This document shows positions 53,458-61,025 of a stretch of 64,000 bases of DNA, piece after piece. The position numbers were made by a program, and so were the translations under genes. Source of the DNA: Pseudoteredinibacter isoporae_A (GTDB lineage: Bacteria; Pseudomonadota; Gammaproteobacteria; Pseudomonadales; Cellvibrionaceae); NCBI RefSeq assembly GCF_040372805.1, contig NZ_BAABWJ010000001.1:1364001-1428000 (forward strand), read 5' to 3'. The notes beneath the pieces are model-generated. The model worked only from the letters and a program-made list of their open reading frames with translations. It searched no databases and was not told where the DNA came from. Position 1 is the stretch's first letter. Each line of letters starts with the position of its first letter.

Positions 53458-54602
53458 TGGCCGCCTGGATGAAAATTTATAAAAAAGAAATGAAAGATGC
53501 TATCCGTGATCGCCGTTCGGTGATGGCTGCGCTTTCCTATTCGATTGGCACGCCGTTAATTATGTGTCTGTTGTTCGTAGCCATGATTGACAAGTTTTCT
53601 AGCCCCAGCGCGCTTTATATTTCTGTTGAAAATGCGCGCCAGGCTCCGGAGCTGATGCGTCATCTCGCGAGTCGAGACATTTTTCCTGACTCGGATGTGC
53701 CTGAAGGGGAGGTGGTCAAGGCCGTCAGTCTGCATATTGATGAGAACTATCTGTATGCCATGCAGCATGGTGAATTGGCAAAGCTTACGATTACAGCGGA
53801 TTTTTCCAACGACAATTTGCGCAGTTCGATACGGCGGCTGCAAAGAGAATTGCGATCGTTCTCCAGGGAAGTGGCAGCGCTGCGTTTGTTAACTCGTGGA
53901 GTTTCTCCGGAAGTGATTCGAGTACTTGATGTGCAAGCGAAAGATACCGCCAAGCCTGAGGCAAAAGGTGGTTTCATTGTCGGTGTTGCCATCTTTATGA
54001 TGATTTACGCGGTGTTCATCTCTGGTATGAATCTGGCGATCGACACCAGCGCAGGTGAGCGGGAGCGCAATTCATTGGCGCTCATGTTGAGTCTGCCAAT
54101 ACGCATTCGAGATCTGGTGCTTGGTAAATTGTTCGCGGTCAGCAGTTTTGCCTTGTTCGGCTTGTGTATGATCCTGCTGGTATCGAAAATAGCGTACAGT
54201 TTTGTGCCCTGGCAAGACCTTGGGGCGAATGTTGTGATTGATACACGCTTTGCCTTGTATATGTTGTTGTTCAGTTTTCCATTGGGATTGTTAGCAGCCA
54301 GTATGCAGTTGTTTGTGTCATTCATGGCCAAAACGTTTAAAGAAGCACAGTCCTACTTAACCATCGTATTGATTGTTCCAATGGGTATGGCCATGGTAAC
54401 GGGCTACGATATCGGCCCGGATGTGCTGCGTTGGTTGCCAGTGTCAGGGCAGCAAAAGGCCTTGATGGAAGTGGTAAAAGGGAATGCTCTGCCTTGGGAT
54501 TCGCTGTTGATTGCGACGGCCATTACGCTGTTGTTAACTGGGGTCTTGGTTGCGGCGTTAATGAAACTGCTCAGCAGTGAGAAGACGGTTTTTTCACTCT
54601 AG
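53457..54602 (+). CDS. ABC transporter permease (NatB-like)
   Basis: 381-residue ABC-2 type permease: one N-terminal helix (about 24-44), a large extracytoplasmic domain (about 45-170) and five to six C-terminal helices. The sequence DTSAGERERNSLALMLSLPIRIRDLVLGKLFAV is the hallmark of NatB/ABC-2 permeases. Coupled to the ATPase by TAATG. Cargo is unknown. The coupling to a secreted peptidase suggests export of a peptide or handling of envelope stress, but this is weak inference. Confidence 0.9.
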   Translation: MAAWMKIYKKEMKDAIRDRRSVMAALSYSIGTPLIMCLLFVAMIDKFSSPSALYISVENARQAPELMRHLASRDIFPDSDVPEGEVVKAVSLHIDENYLYAMQHGELAKLTITADFSNDNLRSSIRRLQRELRSFSREVAALRLLTRGVSPEVIRVLDVQAKDTAKPEAKGGFIVGVAIFMMIYAVFISGMNLAIDTSAGERERNSLALMLSLPIRIRDLVLGKLFAVSSFALFGLCMILLVSKIAYSFVPWQDLGANVVIDTRFALYMLLFSFPLGLLAASMQLFVSFMAKTFKEAQSYLTIVLIVPMGMAMVTGYDIGPDVLRWLPVSGQQKALMEVVKGNALPWDSLLIATAITLLLTGVLVAALMKLLSSEKTVFSL

Positions 54603-54657
54603 TCAGATAGGCTCAGTCTGTTGACCGCTGGTTTGAATGATGTGTAGGTGATGCGAG

Positions 54658-54683
54658 TTCGGGGCAGGTATCACTGCCCCGAA
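54658..54683. terminator. Hairpin between converging natB-like and yceI-like genes
   Basis: TTCGGGGCAG-gtatca-CTGCCCCGAA, a perfect 10-bp stem. There is no T-run on either side, so termination efficiency is doubtful. Confidence 0.5.
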
Positions 54684-54688
54684 AGTGA

Positions 54689-55264
54689 TCAATTGGCCTT
54701 TAAATCCAAAACCAATTGGAAATTCACCGGCGCGGTTGTGGCAATAGCGATGCCGCCAACGGTACTGGCCATCTTGTTTAAATTCTCGGCAGGAATGCCA
54801 TAGTCCGTCGCGGAAATCACAATCGCTTTGCGGCTGCTCACCATTAAACTGCGTCCGGTATTGGCAACCAGCAACTCCAGTTCCAGTGGTTTTGTCGTAT
54901 TCCACAGAGTCAGTGTCGCGGTAACATTCAGCACGTTAATTTCCCCGGTTTTAGGCAGGCTGTCGGGACGGATGGTTGCGCCTACTTCGATTTTTGGGTG
55001 TTGGTCAACGTTGAAAAATAAGGTTCTCAGGCTGTTGTCTCGAACGGGATTGATGGTGTCCAGATACTTTAAGTCGATATTGGCGACAAATTTGCCGTTT
55101 TTGTCGAGTGAGCCTGTCAGGCCGCCAATGCTTGCCGGTTCAATCACGTATTGCTTCTTGGTGGTGGCGAAATTAAGGATCGATAAATCGGAATTGATTT
55201 TGTAATGCCCGGCGAACAGCTTGGGCGCGCAGAGAAGACACAGGGCCAGCATCCAGTACTTCAT
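54689..55264 (-). CDS. YceI-family periplasmic protein
   Basis: 191 residues with a signal peptide (MKYWMLALCLLCAPKLFAG). The lipocalin-like YceI fold is indicated by HYKINSDLSILNFATTKK, VGGITGSL-type GGLTGSLDKNGKF and DLKYLDTINPVRDNSLRTLFFNVDQHPKI. YceI proteins bind polyisoprenoid or amphiphilic lipids. No cytochrome b561 partner is next to it. Confidence 0.9.
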   Translation of the reverse strand: MKYWMLALCLLCAPKLFAGHYKINSDLSILNFATTKKQYVIEPASIGGLTGSLDKNGKFVANIDLKYLDTINPVRDNSLRTLFFNVDQHPKIEVGATIRPDSLPKTGEINVLNVTATLTLWNTTKPLELELLVANTGRSLMVSSRKAIVISATDYGIPAENLNKMASTVGGIAIATTAPVNFQLVLDLKAN

Positions 55265-55307
55265 TTTATTCTCCGTTGAGTTGATGACTGTGCTTGCAGC
55301 ATATCAG

Positions 55308-55344
55308 AAAAAAAGGGGGAGAGCCTTTTGAGCTCTCCCCCTTT
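55308..55344 (-). terminator. Rho-independent terminator of the aroQ-accB-accC unit
   Basis: A 13-bp stem (GGGGGAGAGC / GCTCTCCCCC plus A/T pairs) with a 7-nt loop, followed on the minus strand by seven T, 24 nt beyond the accC stop. Confidence 0.92.
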
Positions 55345-55367
55345 GATACGCTGAAAAATGAACAGGC

Positions 55368-56711
55368 TTAGCTGATGCCCAGTTTCTTTTCCAGATAATG
55401 GATGTTGACACCGCCTTCGGCGAAGGCGCGATCTCTTGACAGCTCTTGCTGCAATGGGATGTTGGTCTTAATGCCGTCCACAATCATTTCATCCAGAGCG
55501 CTGCGCATACGAAGCAGAGCTTCTTCACGAGTGTCACCGTAAGTGATCAGCTTGGCGATCATGGAATCGTAGTTGGGGGGGACTAAGTAGCCACTGTACA
55601 AATGTGAGTCAACGCGCACACCCAGTCCGCCTGGAGGGTGGAAGTTGGATACTCGGCCTGGGCTTGGCAGGAAAGTCTTTGGGTCTTCGGCGTTAATGCG
55701 CGCTTCGAAAGAGTGACCTTTGATCACGATGTCTTCCTGGCTCAAGGACAGAGGCTCGCCACAGCATACGCGAATTTGCTCTTTGATCAGATCGACGCCT
55801 GTCACCATTTCAGTAACGGGGTGCTCAACCTGAATGCGAGTGTTCATTTCAATAAAATAGAAACGACCATCTTCATACAGGAATTCAAAGGTGCCCGCAC
55901 CGCGGTAACCAATTTCAATACACGCATTCACACAAGACTGCTGCACTTCAGCGCGCACGTTGTCGGGAATACCAGGTGCCGGCGCCTCTTCCAGAACTTT
56001 CTGGTGGCGACGTTGTAAAGAGCAATCGCGATCGCCCAGGTGAATTGCACCACCTTGTCCGTCGGACATCACTTGGATTTCAACGTGACGCGGGTTCTGA
56101 AGGAATTTTTCCATGTAGACTGTGTCATCACCAAACGCAGCTTTTGCTTCGGCTTTGGTAATGGCGATCGATTGGATCAGCTCGTCTTCTTCGTGCACTA
56201 CACGCATGCCACGACCACCACCACCGGCAGCGGCTTTAATGATGACGGGGTAGCCAACATCGCGGCCGATACGCAGACAGGTTTCTTTGTGCTCAGGCAG
56301 AGGGCCATCGGAACCGGGAACAGTGGGGACGCCGGCGCGCTTCATCGCAGAGATCGCAGAGACTTTGTCGCCCATCAGGCGAATAACGTCAGCGTCTGGT
56401 CCGATAAAGGTGAAGCCACTTTTCTGCACTTGCTCGGCGAAGTCGGCATTTTCTGCCAGGAAGCCATAGCCGGGGTGAACAGCGGTGGAGTCCGTGATTT
56501 CCATGGCGCTGATCAGCGCAGGAATGTTCAAATAACTTTCCGGAGATGGGTTAGGGCCAATGCAAACGGATTCGTCAGCAAGGCGCACATGTTTCAAATC
56601 GCGATCGATTTTAGAATGCACAGCTACGGTCTTGATGCCCATTTCTTTACAGGCACGCAAAATGCGCAAGGCAATCTCACCGCGATTGGCAATGAGTAAT
56701 TTCTGTATCAT
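55368..56711 (-). CDS. accC: Acetyl-CoA carboxylase, biotin carboxylase subunit
   Basis: ATP-dependent carboxylation of biotin on AccB, first half-reaction of acetyl-CoA carboxylase. 447 residues, normal length. Motifs: MIQKLLIANRGEIALRI at the start, glycine loop AAAGGGGRGMR, the EFLYEDGRFYFIEMNTRIQVEHPVTE active-site region and RDCSLQRRHQKVLEEAPAP. 51 nt downstream of accB. Confidence 0.98.
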   Translation of the reverse strand: MIQKLLIANRGEIALRILRACKEMGIKTVAVHSKIDRDLKHVRLADESVCIGPNPSPESYLNIPALISAMEITDSTAVHPGYGFLAENADFAEQVQKSGFTFIGPDADVIRLMGDKVSAISAMKRAGVPTVPGSDGPLPEHKETCLRIGRDVGYPVIIKAAAGGGGRGMRVVHEEDELIQSIAITKAEAKAAFGDDTVYMEKFLQNPRHVEIQVMSDGQGGAIHLGDRDCSLQRRHQKVLEEAPAPGIPDNVRAEVQQSCVNACIEIGYRGAGTFEFLYEDGRFYFIEMNTRIQVEHPVTEMVTGVDLIKEQIRVCCGEPLSLSQEDIVIKGHSFEARINAEDPKTFLPSPGRVSNFHPPGGLGVRVDSHLYSGYLVPPNYDSMIAKLITYGDTREEALLRMRSALDEMIVDGIKTNIPLQQELSRDRAFAEGGVNIHYLEKKLGIS

Positions 56712-56762
56712 AAAGGTTTCCTCAATGGGCTATTGTAATATCGCGTGTTGTTACGGGGCGAC

Positions 56763-57227
56763 TTAAACAATAGTTACCAGAGGTTGGTCGAATTCTACCG
56801 GCTCACCATCTTCAATCAGAATGGCTTCTACCACACCGGCTTTGTCGGCTTCAATTTGGTTCATCATTTTCATTGCTTCTACGATGCACACAACGTCACC
56901 AGGTTTAACGTTCTGGCCCACTTTGACGAACGGGCTGGCGCCTGGACTTGGCGCGGTGTAGAACGTGCCGACCATAGGTGATTTAACGGCGTGAGTGTTG
57001 CTGGCCGGTGCGGCAGGTTCATTGCTCTCCGCAGCAGCAGGTGCAGCCGCCGGAGCAGGTGCGGCTGCAGGCATAGGTGCCATGGCGGCAGGCATCATAG
57101 AAACGGCAGGCATAGAAGAAGAGCCACGACTAATGCGTACGGATTCTTCGCCTTCTTTAATTTCCAGTTCACCGATGTCAGATTCTTCAAGCAGCTCGAT
57201 CAGTTTTTTAATTTTACGGATGTCCAT
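56763..57227 (-). CDS. accB: Biotin carboxyl carrier protein
   Basis: 154 residues: N-terminal MDIRKIKKLIELLEESDI, an Ala/Pro/Met-rich flexible linker (about 39-75) and a C-terminal biotinyl domain with the acceptor Lys119 in VEAMKMMN. The thumb segment (VGTFYTAPSPGASPFVKVG) is present, as in E. coli AccB. Lies between aroQ and accC. Confidence 0.98.
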   Translation of the reverse strand: MDIRKIKKLIELLEESDIGELEIKEGEESVRISRGSSSMPAVSMMPAAMAPMPAAAPAPAAAPAAAESNEPAAPASNTHAVKSPMVGTFYTAPSPGASPFVKVGQNVKPGDVVCIVEAMKMMNQIEADKAGVVEAILIEDGEPVEFDQPLVTIV

Positions 57228-57281
57228 GTTTAGTCTCGCTAAATGTTCTGTCGTTAAAAACTTATGGGTATATACGTTGGC

Positions 57282-57719
57282 CTAGAAGCCGTTTTCGATT
57301 GCCCAGTCCAAAGCCAGTTCGTAGCCTTTGGCGCCCAGGCCACAGATAACGCCAACGGCAATATCTGAAAAATAAGAATGATGTCGAAAGCTTTCACGTT
57401 GGTGCACATTGGAAAGATGCACTTCGATGAAAGGAATGCTGACGCCTGCCAGTGCATCACGCAGAGCGACGCTGCTGTGAGTAAAGGCGGCGGGATTGAA
57501 AATAATGAAATCAACGCCTTCGCGTCGAGCATCGTGGATACGTTCAATCAATTCGTACTCGGCATTGCTTTGCAGGGCCATAAAATGGTGGCCAGCGTCT
57601 TTGCAGCGGGTGCTTAATGCCTGGTTGATATCTTCAAGGGTGGTGTGACCATAAATCTCCGGCTCACGAGTGCCGAGCAAGTTCAGGTTGGGGCCGTGTA
57701 AAACCAGAATTGTGGCCAT
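57282..57719 (-). CDS. aroQ: 3-dehydroquinate dehydratase, type II
   Basis: Dehydrates 3-dehydroquinate in the shikimate pathway. 145 residues with LHGPNLNLLGTREPEIYG (catalytic Tyr/Arg loop), INPAAFTHSSVALRDAL and EVHLSNVHQRESFRHHSYFS. The aroQ-accB-accC order is common in gammaproteobacteria and this is the first gene of the unit. Confidence 0.98.
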   Translation of the reverse strand: MATILVLHGPNLNLLGTREPEIYGHTTLEDINQALSTRCKDAGHHFMALQSNAEYELIERIHDARREGVDFIIFNPAAFTHSSVALRDALAGVSIPFIEVHLSNVHQRESFRHHSYFSDIAVGVICGLGAKGYELALDWAIENGF

Positions 57720-58042
57720 GGCTGCTGCCCTTGTTGTGATTATTGATCTGATGAATAAGTGCAGTGTGCACGAATTTTGGGCGCCTGTCTATGTGAATGA
57801 CCAAAAACACTGATTTTGGCGAAGATGCCAACATGATTGGCGAAGTTATTTGGCTTTGGTTCAGTAAAAAAGAGTAGCGTATCTCCTGTTTTGAAGAGTT
57901 TTGGTATGTTTTCCCGAAAATGGGCGGTATTTTTAGGTTTTTGTCCGCCTTTTTGTGGAAGATGTTTGAAGTTGAAGTTTTCTCTGCTTAATTTGACCAA
58001 ACTTCGCCCATCTTCGTTGATCTTGCTAAAGTCGAGTTGTCG
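57720..58042 (-). other. Intergenic region upstream of aroQ
   Basis: 323 nt between the aroQ start and the dsbD stop, AT-rich compared with its flanks. It should hold the promoter of aroQ-accBC. Short open frames on both strands lack ribosome sites and codon character. A CCAAAAACACTGATTTTGG imperfect inverted repeat (about 57799-57817) is visible. No terminator for dsbD was found. Confidence 0.6.
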
Positions 58043-59896
58043 CTAGTTGGTTTTGGTGGCCTTTAAAAGAATATCTTCTGTAAGTAATTGGGGAAGAAGG
58101 GTTACTTCGCCTTCGTGATAGAACACATACAAGGGAACGCCGTTACGCCCATGACTCTGCAGTAGCTCAGTAATATTGGCATCGTAATTGGTCCAGTCGG
58201 CCTTCAGTGCCACGGTGCCTTGTTGCTCAAGTTGTTGCTCAAACTTGTCGGTGAAGGCAATTCGCTCATTGGCAAGGCAGGTTAAACACCAGGCGGCGGT
58301 CGCATTGATAAAGACGGATTGCTGGTTTGCCAGGGCCTTGTCCAATCGCGCCGTGCTGTAGTTTTGCCAAAAGCCCTCTGTTTCGGTTTGGCTTTGGGTG
58401 GATAGGTTGCTCATCAATCCAGGCAGGGCAAGTGCCAGCACAATAGACACAGTTGCCAGCGCTTTGCTGATAACGCCCTGATGACGTAATAACCACAGAG
58501 CAAAAGCGATCAGGGTCAGGCCCAGTAGAGACAGTGCAACCGCATCCCCACCCGCTTGACGCCCCAATACCCAGAGTAACCAGATGGCCGCAATAAACAG
58601 TGGGAAAGCCAGGGCCTGTTTAAACGTTTCCATCCAGGGGCCGGGTTTCGGTAGGTAGCTGCCCAGTTTGGGCAAATAGCTGAGCAACAAAAAGGGGGCA
58701 GCCATTCCGAAGCCCAGTGCGGCAAATACAGACAGGGCCACGCCGGCACTTTGGCCCAGGGCAAAGCCCAACGCGGTTCCCATAAATGGTGCCGTACAGG
58801 GGCTGGCGACGACACAAGCCAGAACGCCGGTGAAGAACGACCCCTGATATCCCGACTTCTGGGTCAGCTGTTGGCCCACGCCCATCAGGCGATTTCCGAA
58901 TTCGGCGAGACCTGCCAGGGACAAGCCCATGGCAAAAAACAGATAGGCAAGCAGACTGACAAAGAGAGGCGATTGCAGTTGAAAGCCCCAGCCAATAGCT
59001 TGGCCGCTGGATTTCAGGATGAGCATCAGGGCTGCAATAGCGACAAAGCTGAACACGGCCCCAGCGGTATAGCTCCAGCCGTGCAACTGTTTGCTACCGG
59101 GGCTGTTGCTGGCTTCTGCAAGGCTGAGGGCTTTGATGGATAGTACGGGGAACACGCAGGGCATGAGGTTTAAAATCAGGCCGCCCAGAAAGGCGAACAC
59201 CAAGGCGCTCAGTAAGGAGCCTTGTGATAGGGCACTATTCTTGGGACCTGTTATGGAAGTTGGGGCGGGAGCTTCCGAGATTTTGCCACTATCAGCATTG
59301 ACGGTATACCACAGCGTGTGGGGCGGATAGCACAATCCAGCATCGGCGCAGCCCTGAAATTCCACCGCCAGGCGATATTGATTGCTGTCCGCATTGTCGT
59401 TCTGCAGCTCGATCTGGGTGTTGTGGTAATACACTTCCAGTTCTTTTTCGAAGACCTGATCGAAAATGCGTTTACCTATTTCAAATTCTGCTGTCAGGGC
59501 TTCTGTGCCACTGTTTTCATGTTGCTGGAATTTAAAACGATCTTTGTACAGGTAGTAGCCATCGGCGATTTGCCAGTCGACTTTTAATTTCCCATCACTG
59601 AAGAAGACTGCTGCTTGGTAGGCTTGATCGATGGGCAGGAAATCGACGCTTTGATCGACGTTGGCGACATTAAACGCAGAACCAAGGCTCGGCTCGCTGG
59701 CGCTCATGCTGGATTCCAACCCTGATTCGGTCGCTTGTAGGCCGATAGGGCTTTCTGTGTTTGCAGGCTCGCTGCTTTGTTCCTGTTCAGGGTTCAGGGC
59801 GAAGGGGCTGGCCTGGGGATCCTGCCCCCAAGCTGCACAGCCAATGAGCAAGCTCAGGGTGGCGAAGCAAATACGAAAGCGTGTGGAAAAACTCAT
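58043..59896 (-). CDS. dsbD: Thiol:disulfide interchange protein DsbD
   Basis: Moves reducing power from cytoplasmic thioredoxin to periplasmic DsbC/DsbG-type partners. 617 residues from ATG 59896 (MSFSTRFRICFATLSLLIG, a signal peptide; the longer frame upstream is not signal-like). After a low-complexity Ser/Glu linker (about 30-75) comes the N-terminal domain with the cysteine pair in FQGCADAGLCYPP. An eight-helix core follows (NLMPCVFPVLSIKAL and ACVVASPCTAPFMGT), then a C-terminal thioredoxin domain with CxxC (AAWCLTCLANE). All three cysteine pairs are intact. The linker before the N-terminal domain is longer than usual. Confidence 0.96.
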   Translation of the reverse strand: MSFSTRFRICFATLSLLIGCAAWGQDPQASPFALNPEQEQSSEPANTESPIGLQATESGLESSMSASEPSLGSAFNVANVDQSVDFLPIDQAYQAAVFFSDGKLKVDWQIADGYYLYKDRFKFQQHENSGTEALTAEFEIGKRIFDQVFEKELEVYYHNTQIELQNDNADSNQYRLAVEFQGCADAGLCYPPHTLWYTVNADSGKISEAPAPTSITGPKNSALSQGSLLSALVFAFLGGLILNLMPCVFPVLSIKALSLAEASNSPGSKQLHGWSYTAGAVFSFVAIAALMLILKSSGQAIGWGFQLQSPLFVSLLAYLFFAMGLSLAGLAEFGNRLMGVGQQLTQKSGYQGSFFTGVLACVVASPCTAPFMGTALGFALGQSAGVALSVFAALGFGMAAPFLLLSYLPKLGSYLPKPGPWMETFKQALAFPLFIAAIWLLWVLGRQAGGDAVALSLLGLTLIAFALWLLRHQGVISKALATVSIVLALALPGLMSNLSTQSQTETEGFWQNYSTARLDKALANQQSVFINATAAWCLTCLANERIAFTDKFEQQLEQQGTVALKADWTNYDANITELLQSHGRNGVPLYVFYHEGEVTLLPQLLTEDILLKATKTN

Positions 59897-60080
59897 AAAT
59901 CTGTCTCGATTAATCGCAGTACTGCGGCTGGCGTCATATTTTGGCGTTTGCAAGGTTTGCTTTGTTTCACGCTTTGTTGCACAGTTCCGCTGTCTTTGTG
60001 GGTAATTATACGTAGATTCCAAAGCGTACCCACCCGCATTTGCTAAAACTTAACTCAAAAAAGTATCACAAGGGCTGTTC

Positions 60081-60785
60081 ATGTATCCCCGTAGCATATT
60101 GCTGCTGTTGTTGGCGTCTTTAGTTGCCTGTCAGGCTCCCGTTCCAAAGCCATCTCCCGAGCCGGTGAAGCGTGCTCAGAAACCTCAGCCTGATTTTCGG
60201 GCAGCCCAAATCAACAGCCTGCTAAGTGATGCGGAAAAGGCTTTGGCTGCGAATCGGCTCACCATCCCAAAACACAACAATGCACTGGATTTGTATCGTG
60301 CTGTGTTGGCGATTGATCCCAACAATGTGCAGGCAAATTCAGGCCTGCAAATGATACCTCTACGGTATGTGGAGATGTCCCGCAGTGCCGCCGAAAAGGG
60401 CAGTTTGTCTAAGGCCAAGACCTGGTTGCGGCGCGCACTGACCATAGACCCAGAGAATGCCCCAGCCAAAACGCTGTTGGCAAAACTGCAGAAGGTCAAT
60501 GTGCCTGCGGCCGCCAAAACCAACCCTGCTCAACAACATAACGATGACAACCTCTATTTGATTGACCCTCAGGCATTAAAAAATAAAGACGAAAGTCTGC
60601 ATCCCTATCTGCAGCTTATCGCTCAGCGGGCAAAAGTGGATGGTTTGCTGGCCATCATCAGTGCGCCCACCGATGCCCAGGGGCGTTGGATTTATTTGCA
60701 AATGAAGAAGGCGCTGCCGGGCTATCGTCTACGCGGCGACATTCGTCGCGGTCGCAATCCGCAAATCAAACTGGAGGCTCCCTGA
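60081..60785 (+). CDS. TPR-containing lipoprotein of unknown function
   Basis: 234 residues with a lipoprotein signal (MYPRSILLLLLASLVAC, Cys17 acylated; next residue Gln, outer-membrane sorting expected) and a Pro-rich spacer. Two to three TPR-like helical pairs follow (DLYRAVLAIDPNNVQANSGL, then AKTWLRRALTIDPENAPAKTLLAKL). The basic C-terminal domain (GRWIYLQMKKALPGYRLRGDIRRGRNPQIKLE) is not recognised and might bind an anionic envelope polymer. It diverges from dsbD. An 8-bp stem (GGCGGGAT / ATCCCGCC) lies 14-53 nt after the stop. Confidence 0.8.
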   Translation: MYPRSILLLLLASLVACQAPVPKPSPEPVKRAQKPQPDFRAAQINSLLSDAEKALAANRLTIPKHNNALDLYRAVLAIDPNNVQANSGLQMIPLRYVEMSRSAAEKGSLSKAKTWLRRALTIDPENAPAKTLLAKLQKVNVPAAAKTNPAQQHNDDNLYLIDPQALKNKDESLHPYLQLIAQRAKVDGLLAIISAPTDAQGRWIYLQMKKALPGYRLRGDIRRGRNPQIKLEAP

Positions 60786-61025
60786 GCACCAGCTGTGTGG
60801 CGGGATGAGCTGTCTTGTGCCTCAACGGTGATCCCGCCCTGTGCTTGTCATATCAATTTCGTAAGGAAATGCGTGCCGTTTTGCTTGACGCTAAGGCCTG
60901 AAGGCGGTTTTTCTTCTATGCTTTCATGTTAAGCCTTAAGGAGATTGGTCTTGTGGCCGATAGGTGGAGGGTAGGTTCAGCCTCAACCGGCCTTAGGGAA
61001 ACCCAACCACAGGGGAATGACAGCA

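Noticed and set aside
56040..56699. 219-codon plus-strand frame opposite accC
   Set aside because: Antisense to a conserved gene, with no domain or start signal.
57740..58000. 86-codon minus-strand frame upstream of aroQ
   Set aside because: AT-rich intergenic DNA, no ribosome site, no motifs, and it would occupy the aroQ promoter region.
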